64,000 nucleotides of DNA, taken from positions 12,821,385 through 12,885,384 of the forward strand of contig NC_088295.1 of the NCBI RefSeq assembly GCF_032854445.1, written 5' to 3'. Positions 39,001-51,000 of the stretch are shown piece after piece. Position 1 is the stretch's first letter, and the number at the start of each line of letters is the position of its first letter. Under the pieces are notes generated by a model that was not told the DNA's origin, searched no databases, and worked only from the letters and a program-made list of their open reading frames with translations. This DNA is from Liolophura sinensis (lineage: Eukaryota; Mollusca; Polyplacophora; Chitonida; Chitonidae). The position numbers and the translations under genes are program-made.

Positions 39001-42000
39001 CTATGTTATTGTATACAAAGTAAAAATAGTGAATGCTACAGTAACTGATGGTGCCTCAAATAAGTGCCTGAACATTGCCATATGATTCACTTTAGGTGGT
39101 TGAAAGCACACAGTGACTGCTACCAGTCAAAATTGCTTAAAACGGGGATGATAGGGAGTTTTGACAACCATTTGATACTCCCACTGTCTTCAGGCAGAAT
39201 TTTAATCTGATCACAATCAATTATCAGTTTATATGATTTCCATGAAAGCCTTTTTATGAAATGTTGAAGAGAACAGGACTTCATGGAAACCTGGGACCTT
39301 CCATGAAGGCCCCAGGTGAGTCTGTACTGTAGGTGATTGAAAGACTGTTCAGAGAAATGGTGAAGCTCTTTTGTCTTCCTGTGTGACACGGAGTTTGTAA
39401 AAAACTCCTGAAGGATCAAATTTTGTAGTTGATGTGTTAGGAAAATGTTTGCGCGATGTATGGTGTAGCGCTCGTTTCTTGTTCCTGCCCTACTGACCCA
39501 CATCTAGCAGGGACTGGGAATCCCCTTCATTTCTGCGCCGACAATCTAGGTCACTGCATTCTACCAACGACGCAACTTATGACTTCTGTGAAACACGAAG
39601 AGCCATCATTTCCGTGAAGAAGTACCCATTTACTTGTGTTCTTCATGTATTCATTTTATACTTTGCAAATGTTGGTAAGTTTCCTAAGTGTTCACTTGGA
39701 TAGCATACCAAAGTCAGAATAGTAAAAAATAAGATATCTGATCTTGTTGTCATCCAGCATAGCTGAGGAAATCTTGTTCGAGAGAGTGAGGCACCTTTCT
39801 AGGTTTAGATTTTCCCAGATCTGGAAATCTCTAATGATGAATTTACAGTTTCCATTCATTGAATCACTTACCAGGACTTGGCAACATTTGTTAGCTTGAA
39901 TACATTGGATCAACATGGGCAGGATAATATATCCTCCATAAATTACAGAAGTTAGGTTAAAAATATATTTTGAGTATGGGTTATCTTTCTCTGTCACTCA
40001 ACATACACAATTACAGTGATCATTACAGTCATTGACACATTGCAAATTCAGTATACTTGGAAAAGTGTAAGGAACGTTATTGATTATTGTCAGGTTCAAA
40101 TCCTGGGTTCATATACACTAGTGAATACTGGAGTACTGGATACATGTACATGGCTGAATTTTTGTTTTTGGGTCATAATAGTATATTGATGCCATGAGCA
40201 TAGGGACATGCAGAGCTGCTGATCCTAGCAGTGTTGTTGCTCGTCAAAAGCTATGATCAATTAGACGATAGTAACCCAGTTCTGAGCGTTGCCTGCACAC
40301 TGACCTAGTCAGCCTGGATTTGGCCAGGCTGGTGACAAGGCTGTTGTATATGACACAGATGTAGGGCTGCAGACTGCCAGCCTCTCCACCCCAGGGCAGA
40401 TCAGTGATCAATAACCATGTAGCCTGCCCACTGCCTCAGTTCAATCGCTGCTAAGCACAAGCACAGTGGCCTCAGCCACACAATGTCTTTGTTAGGTGCT
40501 GAGCCTTGAAGTTTATTATGCACTACGTTCTCCGTAGTTAGTGAGCCGTATTGCAGGTTGCACCAACATGATGGAGCTGATGTTATCCTCACATGTAGTA
40601 ATCATACTCCATCTTGGTATCATTGCCAGCTCTTATGTTAACGAGGGATGCATTCATCACTTCCATGCTTTCAAGTCTTTGACAAGGCATTGATGAACAG
40701 GTATTGTTACGTATTATTTTTTATAGGTTATCCCACTCACTGATGTCCACTGATGTTCATTAAATTAGAGACTATAATTACTTGTGAACTGAAGTCTCAT
40801 TTTGTGAATTTTACATTTTTGTACATGAAATGTATCTTTTATACACCTCAGCGTATATCAATATTGATTTCCAACTCTTATTGATCATATGTAGTAGACA
40901 TGTGTACATGTAGGTGATGTTCATTTAGTCACTCACTACTACATGTGTGTCCAAAGATGTTTGTGATATATCAGCTAGTCACAATTGTAACCCAATCAAT
41001 TTATTTTCGAAAATACTGTATAAAGATAGCGGTATTAAATGGACTGATATTTCTTTCTTTCTGAAATTGCTCTCATATGTGTTCTTAATGTTATAATAAT
41101 TTAGCAACATTTGCTGCCAAATGCTTCCATGTCTGTACAATTGCCAAATTTAAGTGCTTCTGAGATTGATACACAAATTATAAAGACTTTGTATTTTAAT
41201 GAATTAATGAACCAGTGCTTCTTTGCTTTCTTCTTCTTTGGCCTTTTATATAATACATTGTACTGGTCTCCTTAACAACGGGCTTCTTGTGGATTGTGTG
41301 TCAGTGGTCTATAGGACAGCCACCGGCATATGTATGAGTAAACAATTTAGACCTTGTGATGGCTGGCTGTTAAGGCTTTACCTAGATGTGATATGAGCAC
41401 ATGAACTTGAATGCACAGATACAGAGTTAAGAACTCATTGTCTTCCACATATTAAATAGCGCATATGTTTGTTGTATTGTATATTGCTGGAACAACACAT
41501 GTTCACATATCATTGAGTTTAGCTTTAACATGCTGTTTGTTTCTTCTGTTATAGTCTGTTGGGGTTCTGGGTCATAAAGACGAAAAGCGTTCAGCAATTC
41601 CAGGATCAAGGCATGATGGTATATACGGATCCCATCAACTGCTGCCCACTGCTAATCCTACAAATCAGTCCCTGTGTGCTCTGCAGAGACAGGCCACTTT
41701 TCACCTGTCTGCACACAAGGGCCAGCCATCCAACTCTCACAATACGGGTAGAACCAGCTTTATAAATGGATATGATTCTAACAGCATGGAGTCCAGCCGG
41801 ATGAAAATGTCAAAACCCTCATCTGTGTCAGGTTCAGTCATGATTCCATCAAGACCCCCACCAGCTTATCCACAAAATGGCGTGGCCTTTGCAAAGTCAT
41901 CAGCCCCAACTCTGCAGACTAAAAAACCTAGCATTCAGGAAAGCCAAAGGAAAAATCCAGACATGTTGAGCCGTGAAAGAGAGCAAGAAATATTGGCAGA

Positions 42001-45000
42001 TATACAAAAACGCTTTTCCCTACCCAGTGACCATTGGTCTTCTAAAATACAGGACAGCAACAAATTGATGAGCAATAAAACAGGTTCCCAGCCTGTAAAA
42101 AAGGAGTCATCCGATAAAGTGAAAATAAAGAAAAGGAAGAAGATTGAAACATCATTACCAACAAAGCCAGAGCAAGACAAAGATGAAAACTTAGTAAAAG
42201 CACAAACAAAATTGGACCCCATGCTTGAAAAAGTATCCTATATATTCTAAAATCATGGCCAGTTTTATTGAGGCTTCAAACAAATCAGGGTTGAACTCAC
42301 CATATTCTTGTTTAAAAAAGGGCAATGAGAGCATGGAAAAACATGACAGTGTGGTGAGTGAAATCAAGAAAAAGAAGAAGAAGAAAAAGTTAAAGCTTTT
42401 GAAAGAGGCAGGGAAACAAATAGCAGCTGGCTCCAACCCATCACTGCAGAACAGTTTGGTCATAGATAAACCTCAACCAAATCCAGTGGAAAGGACTTGT
42501 GCAGAAAATACTTTGCCTTCTATAGCTGGATTTGCCTTTTTACAGAAAGATTCCTCCGAGTCCAAAGGTACTTTGCAGCATTCTTACTGTAACATTCCAA
42601 ATCCTGAAGCAGAAGGCTCCCGCAATGTTGGTTACAATGTGCACACATATAACAGTGTCTTGTCTAAGTTACAAGATCAGCTAAAGGGCATCTCAGAGGA
42701 AAGTGTGCCTCCAGTAGGCAATGAGCAGCATGCAGGAGACTGGATAAAGAGTGATCAGACAGATGGTCAGTCTGTACAACAATCAGGTCAAGGTGAAGAC
42801 TCTAATTCTGGTGCTGGCCAGTGGTCTTCACACAAGACACCTCAAACACTAGATTTACACCATTCCTCATCCCATCAATTGAGTGCTGAAACAAACAGCA
42901 ATAACAGTGATTTGAGAGACAATACAAGTGCTAACCATTCTACACAAAGTCCTGTTCCTGTGAAGGGTCAAAGTCCATATGGCCTCCATGATAGGCTTGT
43001 CTCTGACCATGAGCAGCAGGCCTCTCCTTTGGACAAGTCAGCCATGTGCTGCGACACCTGTCACAAGGTGGGCAAACAGGACTCCTACTTATGTTCTGCT
43101 CATAAAGTGCTGTCTGAAGGCTGTGATAAAGCTGCTGTGCCCTCCTCAGTCTCAGGGGAGTCTACTGTCCGGGTGAAGCTAGAGCATAATGGGGGGTTAT
43201 GTGTTAGCAACCACATCAGTCCAGTAGAGAGTTCAGGGACTGAAGGGAGAGAACTCTGTCATCAGACTGGTTTTCTCACAGATGATCCCTTCTCTTTTAA
43301 AACAAGTGCTGCCTGTGACCTCAAGGATGTGGAGTTTAAATGTGAGGAACAAGATCGACTTGATCGTCTGAAGTCAAACGCAAAGATTGAAATACCAGCC
43401 TGCAACTGCTTGGGGCCAGATTGTAAGTATTATGGCCCATGTGAAAACTTGGATAGTAACTTCTTAAGTATGTAGATAATATTGTGAAGTAACTTAGGAT
43501 CAGTTTAACCAGGGGTATTGGTTTTTGATGGATACTGAAGAACCTGAAGAAGTAATGGTTAACACATACAAGAAAGAACTTGAGTTTTGCTCAAATAGTG
43601 CTTTTACTGTGTACTGCAAAACAGTGGTATCATAAAGCTTGGGATGATGTTATGGTATGTTTAAAGAGATATGTTGAAATCAGAAGTGCACATTAATTGC
43701 ATCTGTAAATCCTCCATTCATTATGATATCTTTCTATGGGTCTATTGGCGAGAATCGCCGGAGTCCCTTTATAGAGGCATGAAACAATGTGAAGAAATTG
43801 CCAGAAGTGGTTTCACCCAAGTACGACGTGTTGCCTGTGTGTTATGGTCATATTATTAGCTTCCTTTTGTGATATTTTCCTCGTTGCTGTGTTGGGACTT
43901 ATATGTTATGATTATGCATTGAATAGAAATTTTAATTATGAATTATGTTTGGAGCTGTGCTTTCATATATTTTTCGTTTATTTTCATGTCACGAAAGGTT
44001 ATCGAATGAGCTTGAGCTATTTTGAGGATCGTGACGGTAAATGTCATATACCAGTTGGTACGTTGATTGCCTATGATAGCATATGTAGCGAAAAGATTAA
44101 CACCATGAAAGGTAGACTGCGTTCATGTATTTAACAGCCGCTGATAGTATTTAGGCCTACCTTATGGCAATGGAGCGCGTTGTTGGTCACCAAAATGGTG
44201 AAAATAAACAATGTGGAAGTTATCAGATGGCGGGTATGCCATTTGACATTGACCCCAGTACTACAGATAAGGGACGTGCAGGCATAAAGGTGCTTAAATA
44301 TTAGATGATACGCTTCAAAAATTAAAACAGAGCTCTGACAGTCCTGTCAAAATTAAAGGTAGATCTCTTAAGTAGTTTACGTGCCGACGCTCTCCGAGAC
44401 GTGTTAGTTTTCAGAAACGGAAGGTTACAGCAAAGGGTGATGCACCAGTATCCGCAGTCGTGGAGAATGACTAATGTGATATTTTTATTTATGACAGTCT
44501 CGAGTGTTTGACGTGCAGAAGATGTAGGAAGGGCTTAAAAAAATGGTCATTTGGGTTACTATACAGCAAGTTCTGCTACTGCACTGCATCAAATCATCAT
44601 CGCTGTCAATGTATGGTTTTCATCCTACACCGATCGACAGTTGTTTGTGTTAAAGTGTCATTGAGGGTCCAGTTTCCAACGTGTACATGTAGCGATGATT
44701 TCTGAGGAGAGAAGCTAATGCAGTGAAATAAAACGATCACTAGAGCAGCCAGTCTTCAGGAACACTTTAGATTTGTACTGCCAATAAATAAAGCAGAAAT
44801 AATACATTTTTGTCTTCTAATGTACACGTAGGCCTCCATTTTGGATTCAGCATTACAAGCGTATCATATTTTGATCCCAAAACGGCAATTGTTCATGTAT
44901 ACAGAAATGACACGTAAAAAAAAAAAAAAAAAAAAAAATTAACAGGTGCATTAGGCAAGTTACCATAGAATGAAATAATATAGCAAGCCCTGTTATAAAA

Positions 45001-48000
45001 TCAGCATGAAAAGGTAAAGTTGTCAGTGAGTTAGTTATGTAGGCCTATGAGCGTCATTTGGATTCATTCCTCCTGAGGAAGAGCTGAAATAATTAACTTA
45101 TTATAGAATGTCATGCTAAGTCATAATTCTGGGCAATCGACATGTACATATATATACTTGTAGTCCTGTATGTAACTTCAAGAATCACTGTACCGGTATA
45201 TCTATGTAGGCCTATGCATGTATGCACATGTATGTCTTTTGATTTTCTCAACCCCCTTCACGCAGTCAGCTTCACACTTTCCAGGTTTATTGCCGAGAAC
45301 ACAAAACAGTGAATGTGGTGAGTATTTTCAAAAAATGTGTACTGCAGTAAGTTTCCCTAGTACTCCTTCTCTTGGAAAAGTAGGGATCGCCGCACTACCT
45401 TTGAAAATTATTTGTAGCACTGTTTGACTTCTTGGGTTACTGCCCAGTAGTTGATCTTCCTAATTGCATGAATGTCAACAAATTTATTATACAAATTTTT
45501 TCATGGTCTTGTGAAGTTATCTGTTAATTGTGGAATGAGCTGTTAATTACGTTTGCTATATGCAATGAACATTTGGATATGATCCTGAAAAGATCAAAAA
45601 AAAGGTTGACAGATTGTTCATGTATGTTATGTGTCCTTGCCATACTTACACTGTTGAGATACAACTATACAATGTAAGGACCAAAACATGTGTTACGATA
45701 TGTTACCTTGATCTGTTGCCACATACGGAAGTGGCACAAATAATAAAAATTTTTATGCTCACTCTAACCAAACAAATAGAAATCGTAACTACTTGGTTGC
45801 AAAAAAAATTTTGGGGAAAAGTCTACAATCCTACAGTATGTGATAATATGACGTTCTGGTGTAATGCACTTTAAAGTCCTGTCATGTTGATGTGGAGATG
45901 TGTCCTCAATTACAGACAGCATAACTGATAGGCCCTTTGTGGGTTGAAAAGACCAGTGGATTTTACTAGAAGACAATTGGTCATTAGTTGCATGAAAAGA
46001 ACAATAGAAGAAGAGCAATGGACCCATTTCACATGCCTTGAGCTTTACTTAACTATACATTCTCTGTTGTCTCCTCGCATACGATGCCATTCAATACCAT
46101 GTAACTTTCATTAAAACTTATTACCGGCACGGATAGCACAGTTGGTAGAGCGTACGCTTCAGGACTGGTAGATCCAGGATCAATCCTTGATCGGTCACAC
46201 CTAAGACTATAAAAGAGGAAGTTGTAACTTCCTCGCTTGGCATTCAGCATGAGGGGGATAGTGCAACGACTGGTTGACCCGTATCAGTATAATGGCTCGG
46301 GCGGGGTGGCTTACTTGCCTTTGGTAAGTCGTCTCAGTGAAACAGCACTAAATAAAAGAGCGGTGGAAATCCGTCCTGCTACAAGGAGGCACATTACACA
46401 TACATGCACCCTAAGGATTCCTTCGTCGTCATATGACTGAAAAATTGTTGAGTACGATGTTAAACCCCAAGCACTCACTCACTCACTCATTAAAACTTAT
46501 CTGATGTTTTCCTCATGCTATTTTTTGTAACCACAATATTGTGAAAGCTTTATTCTGCTTAAACAGTATTTGTTTTTAATTTCTCAAGAATGCCATCCTA
46601 GAGGTTATGATGTTGTTTGGAAATTTTGGTTAACTTGCTTCTTCAGGTACATATCATTGGATCCTCCCACCTTATCATGGGTTACTACCGTAAACTTTGA
46701 ACTTCAAGCTTGGGTTATTTCAGGAAATAATTTTCTTTAAAATATTGAAAGAAATATAGGATACTTCAGGTCTTGTTTGGCTTTTTATTCTGCTCTGTTT
46801 TTTTCTGTTTTGTAACACGCAATAGTTATCATGTTCAATGCCTTGATCATCACCTTGGTCAGTTTAAAATCATGATGGACCCTTGCTGCATTAGTTTTAC
46901 ATTTATCTGTCAATTATATGGAGATGACCAAAGCATATTATTTATAAATCCTTAATTGTCATCATAACTGTATACCTATTAACCTGTATGTTTATGCCTC
47001 CTACTCATCATGCATGGACATCATAATAGAGAGTTTCTGTAAAGCCTTGTGTACAGATGAAATCAACTGAGCCGAAGATATACAGGGTGGGTGTCGTGTG
47101 GTCATGCACATCTGGTGACTTCTCATCGTAATATGATTGAATCATTGTTAAGTACTATGTAAAAACCCTAGCATACATATATACATACATACATGAGTTA
47201 ACAAAGCTGTGGCAAATGTGTAAATCATGGTTTAGTTTATTCCATTATAAACACTTTGTAAAATGTATTTAAGTCTTTATCTTTTGGCACAAATACATGC
47301 ACATCCAAGAAGGTTTCAAAATATTGGAGTAGCATTTTAATCCTTGATACTTTACCTCACTCCAACACTGGATATAACCATTACAAGCCATCAACCACCT
47401 GAACATTTCAAGAGCATTGTCCTGTGACATATGCCAGGACTCATTATGGCTGATATAGCTGGCCAAGATCAGGTGGATAAAGCTTCCAGAGACATTGGTG
47501 AGGGCTTTGACAAGTATTGAGAGTAGTTTTCCCTGTCCTCTGTTGTAGGTGACAGTGTATCCAGGTATACTAAAATGTGGATGAGTAAGGGCAGGAAAAA
47601 ATGCTATCAGAACCCTTTTCTTTTCACAGTTTGGAAGAAGTAAAACTATTAATTAATACAGACATTATCAAGTGAAGGCAGGACAAAAAACTATGACAGC
47701 CTTGGCAATTATATACATATGCATGCGTTGACACTGGAAGGAATTTGCAGCCTGCTTGAGATCAGATTGATGTGGAAAGGGAGACTACTGAGGAACAGTT
47801 ACATGTGTAAGAGGATGCATGGAAACAACAAAGTTGACAAGTAATGGAGCATGAACATGATTGGATGAACACCTGACCATTTTACCATACCTGTACATTT
47901 TTGTAACAAGCTGTTGCAAGATATAAAGAAAATGGGAATCTCAACTGTCAGGATGTGACCAGGAAAAGCTTAAAGGTCGATTATTATAATGGCCTTCATA

Positions 48001-51000
48001 ATAATTGCTACCACAAGTTAACACTCGCTTATTTTTTAGGTAGTGCAAAAATATAACCTCATAATTGAGAAGTTAGTTCAAATTACATATTTTGACCATG
48101 GCTGTTGCTGTATAAGTGAACATTTTTTGTAGTACAGAGTCAGAGTGAACTGCTTGTCAATGAAATAATTGTGAAATTTAGATGACTTATACATCTGTAT
48201 GGGTAAGTTAAAATAGCAATACAAGTGTACAAGTTATTTTTATTAACTGAGAAGGTTTTAAGATTCATGCTGTAGATAAAATGATAAGATCAAATTAATA
48301 CGTAAAACCGAAGTTGGATGAAAATGGCAATTGTTTCGCATTTGTGTAAACACGATTTGGGACTTCTTATCCATTTTAATAAGTTTGTATATAAAATAGT
48401 ATAACACTTCCATTTAGGTCTAGAGTGAAACAGATTATTGGCATGTGATGGATCGCCAGGGAAGTTTATTTGAGATCTAGTAAAGTGACCTTGGATGAGT
48501 TCTTGTACGGGATCTATAACAAAAACCAGCATTCTGGAAAATGACCGTCAATTTTTTATTTTTTTATTTTTTATTTTAGGAAAAGTCCCCCCCCCCCCCC
48601 CCGCCAAAAAAAAAGACCGAATGCCAGACTGACGCGTCGTAATCGTATAATCTCCTGTTGTATCGGTACAGCACTAAGTTTAACTTTGACTTGACGTGAG
48701 GTTGATTTCAAAATCTGATCAAAACAAACTTAGAAACTTAAAACGTCATGGGATACGAAGTACTAGTGTACACGTCTGTTTTAGTAAATAACTTTCACGC
48801 CACATGTGAAGATATAGCCATGCGGAAATCCGTAGAACGCAACAAATATTGATCATTTTTTAGCAAAGCCGGTTCATTTGTCCGTTAACATATTTGTAGT
48901 TATTTATTAGATATTACCATTATAAAACGGTATAAGTGCATTAGGAGACTACCTGTAAGGTTGTGTGGCGTTCGGTGACTGATGGTACTGTGCGTGTTCA
49001 TCGTGGAGGTACATGGCATGACTCAGGGAGGGCCTTCATCTGGAGGACAGTGAAATCGATAATTCTGTGGCGGGAAATGTTCATCGGTGGGAATATAACA
49101 CGTGTCAGCGGGTAGAAAATAGCGGTCAAAACGGATAGAAATTGTTCCTGCTTAAAACAAACAAATATATAATGGTTTGTTGACAGTAGGCAGAATTTAT
49201 TATTCCATAAAAGTATTCCATCTTAAGGAAGGAAAGAATTGAGCGAGTGGAAAAACTTAACTGTTTCCAAGGTAGCGAACACATACAATGATGGCGCCGT
49301 GCGGTTGTCAAAATGAGTGTTCGGCATTGTCGACCTTAGGGACAGGTAAAGCAGTCTCTTTACTCTTTAACATGTCGCATAGGCAGAAGAGGTTGAATGT
49401 GTATAATGCTCTTCACGTGGGAAGGACTTATTCGGTGTCTTTCGACCTAATGATTGCGGTTCCAGTATGAATGGATCGTTTGCAGTGGCAGCCATCTTTG
49501 AGGTAAGTTTGTGTATTGCCCACTGGGTGTCTGTTGTTAGAGGCATCATAGGCTGGGCAGAGGCCCTTGGTTGGTAAGGGCATACAATGGGCAATGCACA
49601 CAGGCTAACCACAAAGATGGCTGCCATTTTAAAGCATCTGTACAATACCGAGCACGTGAAGGCTTGACAAACACACAGTTCTGACCGCAATGCCGGACTA
49701 GATAATCAGGGTTTTCTGAGATATCTGTGTTAATGATTTCTTTTGCTAGTATTATTTGGTGTAAATGTATATTTTGTTAATTGCATGAATGAAAACCAGG
49801 AGGTAAACTGCTATTGATATCAACGTAAGCCGTATCGAACGTTGTACAAAAAAACTGAAACCGAAAGCGCCGCATCAGTCGGATAATTTACCTTTTAACA
49901 TCAGGGACATCATTTATACAGACATGCCCTATTATTTTTATAGGCTTTTAGTGTTACAGTGCTGAGTTACTTTTTATATCTGTCACACATCCCACCGTAG
50001 AGGACAGCAGTCACGTGGCAGACGATTTAAGAGCTCCAGAAAGCAGATTTTTTAAATGCAATCCGTTTGTTTGTGAGATTGTCGTGACGTATGATGATCA
50101 GTTTGATGAATTAAACTGCAAAGCTCCGAACATTATTTGTTGAATATGGGATATGCAATGTTGATCTAAAGTATAGCATTTAAATGAGAATAAAACTTGA
50201 AATATCAACTGAAACCAACCTGAAAGTGAGCGGTCATAATATCACGTTGTTGATTATATCTTGTAAAGTTGGTAGTACAGGACAAATATACCTGGGTATG
50301 AACTGTTGATGTTATGACATTCCAATTTTGCTATGACATTCGGTATTTTGTGAGTTATGCAGATTGCATAAGCTGTGATGTGAACTAAACTTCAATATCA
50401 CATTAAGTAGTGCACCAGAGAGTGCTCTGAGGTTTTGTTTTTACCCAGTGGCCATATTCAGATGAATAGCATTGTCATGGTGATGTACGTGTAGGTTCAT
50501 TTGTGCGTGGTGAACTGGTGTATGTATCTTTATGACATTTGTTGAAATTGTTTTTTTGCCCCTTTTGAAAATTAATTTTCTTGGGCCTTATTTTTCTGAA
50601 CTTGGACAACATTTTTGTTGTGAAAATTGATATGTGGCTCAGTAAAGCTAGCATTATATCTTGAAAACAACCAAGCCAAATTCAATGAAATTTCTGTCAT
50701 GGATTTATGGATGAGTCCCGCAGTAGATATTAGGTTGCAGTGGTCACAAATAAAGGCTGACCTATTGTCTCGGGTCAAAATTAACATTTGGCAATAATTC
50801 TCCAAAACTGGTGATCCAGCTTCAGTGAACCTGCACACATGAATTTCATTGGTGGGTTCCCTGTTTTTATTAGTGTGTGTTAGCGCAGATGTCATTTGAT
50901 CTATTTTTTCAGGTCTTTTTTTGATTTGTAACACTGCAAAGGTACAGAGCCATATTCACTGAAACTTTTATACATGGGGTGGTATTCCCATGACTGTGTT

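Larger units (their letters stand above)
30068..41554 (+). other. TET intron 1 (about 11.5 kb)
   Basis: Phase 0. No further exon was recognised; in particular no Cys-x-x-Cys/KFGG pattern of a CXXC zinc finger was seen by eye. It contains a pair of related dispersed repeats (36735-36890, 39455-39600) and a 21-bp palindrome (36125-36145, CCTATCACAT and its complement around one A). The rest is AT-rich. Confidence 0.7.

Noticed and set aside
42233..42262. A 30-nt GT-AG stretch that might be spliced out to repair the TET exon 2 frameshift
   Set aside because: It is far too short for an animal intron, and 30 is a multiple of three, so removing it does not change the frame; the next codons would hit a stop.
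46121..46200. A tRNA gene at the head of the SINE
   Set aside because: The stems do not pair, the B box is degenerate and the sequence continues into a SINE body and tail flanked by target duplications.
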